DNA from: Bradymonas sediminis
Lineage (GTDB): Bacteria > Myxococcota_A > Bradymonadia > Bradymonadales > Bradymonadaceae
Direction: 5' to 3'
DNA length: 64,000 nucleotides
Assembly (NCBI RefSeq): GCF_003258315.1
Contig: NZ_CP030032.1
Location: 4,695,501-4,759,500, forward strand
Shown: positions 60,461 through 64,000 of the stretch, one piece after another
Layout of the letters: each line of letters begins with the position of its first letter
Position numbering within the stretch: the stretch's first letter is position 1
Position numbers and translations under genes: made by a program
Notes under the pieces: generated by a model
Database searches by the model: none
What the model saw: only the letters and a program-made list of their open reading frames with translations
Told to the model about the DNA's origin: nothing

Positions 60461-62308
60461 ATGGCGAAGGACCCACATTTAGACTCTCGCACACTCGACC
60501 CGGGGACGGTCGTGATGGGCCGTTATGTGGTCGAAGAGAAGATCGCCGAAGGTGGAATGGCGTCGATTCATCGAACCTTCGACCGAAAGACCGGCCGCTA
60601 TGTGGTGCTCAAGGCGCTCTATCCCTTCTATTGTGAGCAGCCGGTGGTGTGCACCCGCTTTCTCGATGAGGGGCGCATCCAGCGCTACCTTGCCCACCCC
60701 AATATCATCGACGTCTTTGATATTGTGGAGACCTCGCCGCTTGCGATCATCATGGAATATATCCAGGGGCCGACCCTGGAGGACTACCTCGCCGAGCGCG
60801 GCCCGCTGAATACGTTGGAGTTGCTGAATTTGATGCTCCCGGTGCTCAGCGCGGTGGGTTTTGCCCATCGCAAGGGGATCATTCACCGGGATATTAAGCC
60901 CTCCAATATCTTGCTCAAGGAGACGGACGCGGCGCTGGTGCCGAAGGTGATGGACTTCGGGGTCGCCAAAGTTGTGCGCGGCCAGGATCTCACGGCCGAT
61001 GGGACCACCGTCGGGACGCTTCATTATATGAGCCCCGAGCAAATCGTTGGGTCCAAGGGGATCGACGGGCGCGCTGATATCTACAGCCTGGGGGTCACCC
61101 TCTATAAGCTATCCACCGGCGAGGTGCCGTTTAACGCCGCCACCGAGTTCGCGCTGATGATGGCCCAGGTCGAGGCGGCGCCGACCCCGCCGCGCCAACT
61201 TCGCCCCGAGATCCCCGAGGCGCTCGAGGCTATCATCTTGCGCACGCTGGCCAAAAAGCCGGAGGGGCGTTTTCAGAATATCGGCGAGTTGACCGGGGCG
61301 TTGCTCGAGCTGAAGCGAAATATCGAGGCCGGCGACAATAGCGACGATACCCTGACGTTGCGGTTTTCAGACGAGCTATTGCTCCACGCGATGATGGCCA
61401 ATGAGGTCGCCGTTGACCGAACCAGCGAGCTCAATATTCTCGAGAGCGCCGAGCTGGCCAATTTGATCGTGCGCACCTCGTCTGAAGGCGAGACGATCGA
61501 GCTTGATATGCCCGGCTCCTCGGAGCCGACGATGCAATTGGACCGCGCCCGGTTGAGAGCGAAGATGCGCGCCGACCGGGACGAGTCGCTTGCGCTTCAC
61601 GGCGACGACTTGCTGCGCATCCAAGAATCCGGGGCCGACACGAAGGACACGCGTCCGATCGAATTGGAGACGACGCGGGAGCAGAATAGTCCGGATTCGC
61701 GGGCATTTACGCGTCCTTTCACGCGCCGCAAGGTGCCGGGTGCGCCAGCGAAGGCCGCGGAGGCGAATGCGCTCGCCGCGTCCGACGACCCGACCACCGA
61801 AGCGCCGCGCCCGCCGGATCTGCACGCCTCCGGGGCCCACGCGCGTGGGCTGTTGGAGGAGTCTGCCCCAGGCACCGCCGAGCCCTCGGCGCGTCTCAGT
61901 GATTCGTTTTACGAAGTCGATCTGTCCGCGCGGGTTTCGCGTGAGCTGGAGGTGCCACGGCGCACTCCGCATACGCCGCAGCGCGCCGCTCAGCCACACG
62001 GGCCCCGGCGCGCCACGTTGCCCATGGGGAGCGGCGGAAGCGGTGCGCCGAAGATCGGCCCCGAAGATATCGTCGATGGTTTTAATAGCCCGGAATTTGC
62101 CGAGCTACGCGCCCGCGCCTCCGGCGGGCATTCACAGACCAAATTGTCGCGCGACGAAGTCCTTGAGGAGTTCGGCCGACAACTTCAATCCGAGCCGCCC
62201 GCGAAAAAAGAGGCGGTCTCGACCTTGCTACGGGTGCTCATCGGGGTGTTGCTCGTCTTATTTGTTGGCCTGCTGCTGGCGCTGGCCTGGAGCCTTCTGG
62301 GCAAATAA
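60461..62308 (+). CDS. Membrane-anchored Ser/Thr protein kinase
   Basis: A 615-residue Hanks-type kinase. Kinase domain (about 20-290): the loop IAEGGMASIH is less glycine-rich than normal, the catalytic Lys51 is in YVVLKAL, Asp144 in HRDIKPSNILL and Asp165 in VMDFGVAK, with GTLHYMSPEQIVG in the activation region. The next 290 residues are low-complexity and mostly charged, including several possible phosphorylated patches (SEGETIELDMPGSSEPTMQL), ending in a span near 590-612 (VLIGVLLVLFVGLLLALAW). There is no extracellular domain. The response regulator gene is directly upstream. The gene starts at ATG 60461. Confidence 0.95.
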   Translation: MAKDPHLDSRTLDPGTVVMGRYVVEEKIAEGGMASIHRTFDRKTGRYVVLKALYPFYCEQPVVCTRFLDEGRIQRYLAHPNIIDVFDIVETSPLAIIMEYIQGPTLEDYLAERGPLNTLELLNLMLPVLSAVGFAHRKGIIHRDIKPSNILLKETDAALVPKVMDFGVAKVVRGQDLTADGTTVGTLHYMSPEQIVGSKGIDGRADIYSLGVTLYKLSTGEVPFNAATEFALMMAQVEAAPTPPRQLRPEIPEALEAIILRTLAKKPEGRFQNIGELTGALLELKRNIEAGDNSDDTLTLRFSDELLLHAMMANEVAVDRTSELNILESAELANLIVRTSSEGETIELDMPGSSEPTMQLDRARLRAKMRADRDESLALHGDDLLRIQESGADTKDTRPIELETTREQNSPDSRAFTRPFTRRKVPGAPAKAAEANALAASDDPTTEAPRPPDLHASGAHARGLLEESAPGTAEPSARLSDSFYEVDLSARVSRELEVPRRTPHTPQRAAQPHGPRRATLPMGSGGSGAPKIGPEDIVDGFNSPEFAELRARASGGHSQTKLSRDEVLEEFGRQLQSEPPAKKEAVSTLLRVLIGVLLVLFVGLLLALAWSLLGK

Positions 62309-62325
62309 GGGCGCCGGGCGCTTGC

Positions 62326-63006
62326 TCACCACCCTCCACGCAAAAACGGGTTGAGCTTCTTTTCGCGGCCGATGCTCGTCTCGGGGCCGTGTCCTGACAG
62401 CACGCGGGTGTCGTCGGGGAGTTGCTTCATGCGCTCGAGCGATTTGCGCATCGCGTTGGGATCGCTGCCGGGAAGATCGACGCGGCCCATGCTGCCTGCG
62501 AAGAGCACGTCACCGCTGAGCACCAGCGCGTGCTCGGCGAAATAGAAGGCCACGCTGCCCGGGCTATGCCCCGGCACAAAGATCACCTCACACTCCAATT
62601 CGCCGACTTTGATGCGCTGCCCGTCGCTTAGTTCGTGCTCATAGTCCGGCAGCGGCTCGACCTGAATGCCAAAGCGCATGCCCTGCTGGGGCGCGACTTG
62701 CCACATGAATTGGTCGGCGGGGTGCAGGTAGATCGGGGCCTGGGTGGCGCGCTTGACCTCGGGGATCGCCGCGACGTGGTCGATATGGGCGTGGGTCTGC
62801 AAGATGCTCTCGATCGTAAGTTCGTGCTTCTCGGCGAGCTTGAGCAACCGGGCGGCGTTGCCCCCGGCGTCGACGATCGCGCCGCGGCGGGTTTTGGTGC
62901 AACCGATCACGTAGACGTTGGTCTGCAGCGGTCCGACGACAAGCGACTCGACGATCATGTTCGAGGCGCCCTGGGGATTGTCTGTGCTCTCAGTATTTGT
63001 GCTCAT
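62326..63006 (-). CDS. MBL-fold hydrolase, glyoxalase II-like
   Basis: A 226-residue metallo-beta-lactamase-fold enzyme. The HxHxDH motif is TQTHAHIDHV-like (HAHIDH), then FVPGHSPGSVAFYF with the bridging-ligand His, SGDVLFAGSMGRVDLPG with the bridging Asp and VLSGHGPET with the last His. The pattern resembles YcbL-type glyoxalase II homologs, which hydrolyse S-lactoylglutathione or other thioesters. The start at 63006 (MSTNTES) is preceded by GAGAGG; the residues further upstream do not fit the family. It converges on the kinase gene with a 17-bp gap. Confidence 0.9.
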   Translation of the reverse strand: MSTNTESTDNPQGASNMIVESLVVGPLQTNVYVIGCTKTRRGAIVDAGGNAARLLKLAEKHELTIESILQTHAHIDHVAAIPEVKRATQAPIYLHPADQFMWQVAPQQGMRFGIQVEPLPDYEHELSDGQRIKVGELECEVIFVPGHSPGSVAFYFAEHALVLSGDVLFAGSMGRVDLPGSDPNAMRKSLERMKQLPDDTRVLSGHGPETSIGREKKLNPFLRGGW

Positions 63007-63328
63007 AAAAACCTCTCTAGGACGATTAAACTCGGGATCACATCGTCTTCTTAGCCAATTCGACGCAGCGCGCATAGCCCTAAATCCAGGCGGGTAGCGC
63101 CGATCGGGCCGACTGAATCCTTGACTGTTAGGGGGCGAATGTTAGTCTTAGGGCTGGTCGGTGCCTAAACTTGTTAGGGATCTTCCGACGCACCCGCTCC
63201 GATGACCATCGTGCGAAATCAATGGTGAACTTTTGTAGTTGATGAGGACTCGAAGGTCGCCAGTTATTGACTCGCCCCAAGCATTTCCCTTGCTGATTTA
63301 TGGTTCGTCGCGATAAGTGGGGCCGCGA
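63007..63328. other. 322-bp intergenic region (MBL hydrolase / lipoprotein)
   Basis: This divergent spacer between the hydrolase and the terminal lipoprotein gene must contain promoters for both. TTGACT at 63121-63126 is the only hexamer close to a -35 consensus, but I find no convincing -10 at the right distance. No hairpin, RNA gene or small ORF with a ribosome-binding site stands out. Confidence 0.45.
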
Positions 63329-64000
63329 ATGTATAACACTGGATTCAGAATGGCGTTTTTGCAGCGAAAAATACGAACGCAAGGCGCGGCGCGCGCGGGG
63401 TTGATCTTGCTGGCGGCGACATGGCTGGCGGCCTGCTCGACCGAGGAACCGTTGCCGCAGGTGGAGGTCGACAATCCTCCGGTCGCCGAAGAAACCCGCG
63501 CGGGCACCTTGCTCGCCGAGTACGCCTCGCCGCGCGCGGCGGGCGTGAGCGGTGTGCGGGTTCACGCGCAATTTTTGGACGTTTATGGGATCCATTACGC
63601 CCGCGCGCTCGAAGCACTCGAGGTGTGGAGCCCCGACTATGAGCTCGACCTGGATGCCTGCAGCATGCACTCCGCACGGGCGGTGGAGTCGGGGCGAAAT
63701 GGCCAGATTCGATTGGAATTGCTGGACGTCGGCCCGATCACGGTGCACGGGCCTGATGCGTCGATTCGCCTCGAAGCCCGGCGCCTGCCGGATCTTCTGA
63801 GCGCCTTCTCCGGTGTTATCTATGGCACCGAGCAGGGGCTCGGCACCGAGCCGCTTCGCGTGGGCTATCACTCCGGCGCGCGCTATGATTTCAGCGCCCC
63901 GGGTCAGACGGAGAGCGCCGGATTCTCGGTGGCGATGCGCGCCCCCGAGCCGATTCACATCACACGCGTTGGCGCGTACGACGCGGCCAATGGCCCGCGG
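63329..64000 (+). CDS. Lipoprotein of unknown function (3'-truncated)
   Basis: The reading frame is open from the ATG at 63329 to the window edge, giving 224 codons without a stop. A basic segment (FLQRKIRTQGAARAG) is followed by LILLAATWLAAC, a good lipobox with the lipidated cysteine near residue 36. Mature sequence starts STEEPLPQVEVDN and continues with beta-rich stretches (SGVRVHAQFLDVYGIHYARA, and YELDLDACSMHSARAVESGR). ATG 63350 is an alternative start, which would make a shorter and more typical signal peptide. I cannot name the family; the protein looks like an outer-membrane-associated beta protein. The end lies beyond the window. Confidence 0.75.
   Translation, partial: MYNTGFRMAFLQRKIRTQGAARAGLILLAATWLAACSTEEPLPQVEVDNPPVAEETRAGTLLAEYASPRAAGVSGVRVHAQFLDVYGIHYARALEALEVWSPDYELDLDACSMHSARAVESGRNGQIRLELLDVGPITVHGPDASIRLEARRLPDLLSAFSGVIYGTEQGLGTEPLRVGYHSGARYDFSAPGQTESAGFSVAMRAPEPIHITRVGAYDAANGPR

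Noticed and set aside
63121-63150. Promoter of the terminal lipoprotein gene from TTGACT
   Set aside because: A -35-like hexamer is present, but no acceptable -10 box lies 16-18 bp downstream.

Overview
The window is GC-rich chromosomal DNA with densely packed genes on both strands. I see no insertion sequence, prophage, CRISPR array or rRNA. The gene mix points to a deltaproteobacterial/Myxococcota-type bacterium, perhaps near the Bradymonadales; that placement is inference. It rests on two membrane-anchored Ser/Thr kinases, a PEGA-domain protein, a protein with an AgmX/PglI-like C-terminus, a zinc-ribbon/SUMF1 membrane protein, a GldA/GldFG-type transporter and many lipoproteins. The organism is Gram-negative: an OmpA domain, a beta-barrel protein, lipoproteins and an O-antigen-ligase-like protein are present.

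Layout. 1-9.7 kb: envelope and housekeeping genes (OmpA-domain fragment, a large L,D-transpeptidase, TlyA, S-formylglutathione hydrolase, long-form HPF, a Gfo/Idh/MocA oxidoreductase, a diacylglycerol-kinase-like enzyme, YqeY, a lipoprotein). 9.8-13.1 kb: SUMF1 membrane protein, CBS protein, a tRNA-Leu with the uncommon anticodon AAG, D-aminoacyl-tRNA deacylase and a HIT hydrolase. 13.2-18.5 kb and 23-25 kb: exopolysaccharide genes (O-antigen ligase/TPR protein, Wzc-type tyrosine autokinase, CapD-type dehydratase). Between them, 18.5-22.6 kb, is an iron/heme cassette: a perfect 25-bp Fur-type palindrome, a DUF6607 protein and a hemin ABC transporter (HmuTUV). 25.3-30.1 kb: a MrfB/YprB-type exonuclease, an M23 peptidase and an unknown membrane protein. 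30.2-38.8 kb: PolA, AstA, a small helical protein, a PEGA protein, a SpoIID protein and nicotinamidase.

38.9-48.8 kb: an NsrR-type regulator divergent from a truncated hemoglobin, a GldA plus fused GldF-GldG transporter, glutathione synthetase, and a polyprenyl-phosphate sugar block (decaprenyl-phosphate phosphoribosyltransferase homolog, GT2, GT-C). 48.8-54.8 kb: a MrfA-type helicase followed by a Rof-like Rho inhibitor, a cysteine-rich protein of unknown function, and envelope proteins. 54.9-64 kb: MscS, glutamate racemase, a RimK-like ligase, two Ser/Thr kinases, a response regulator with a long disordered linker, an MBL hydrolase and a truncated lipoprotein gene.

The best candidates for something under-described are the Fur-box/DUF6607/HmuTUV cassette, the MrfA-Rof gene pair with MrfB elsewhere, the divergent 17-cysteine protein, and the decaprenyl-phosphoribose-like glycosylation block. 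I found no wholly new multi-gene system that I could defend from sequence alone.
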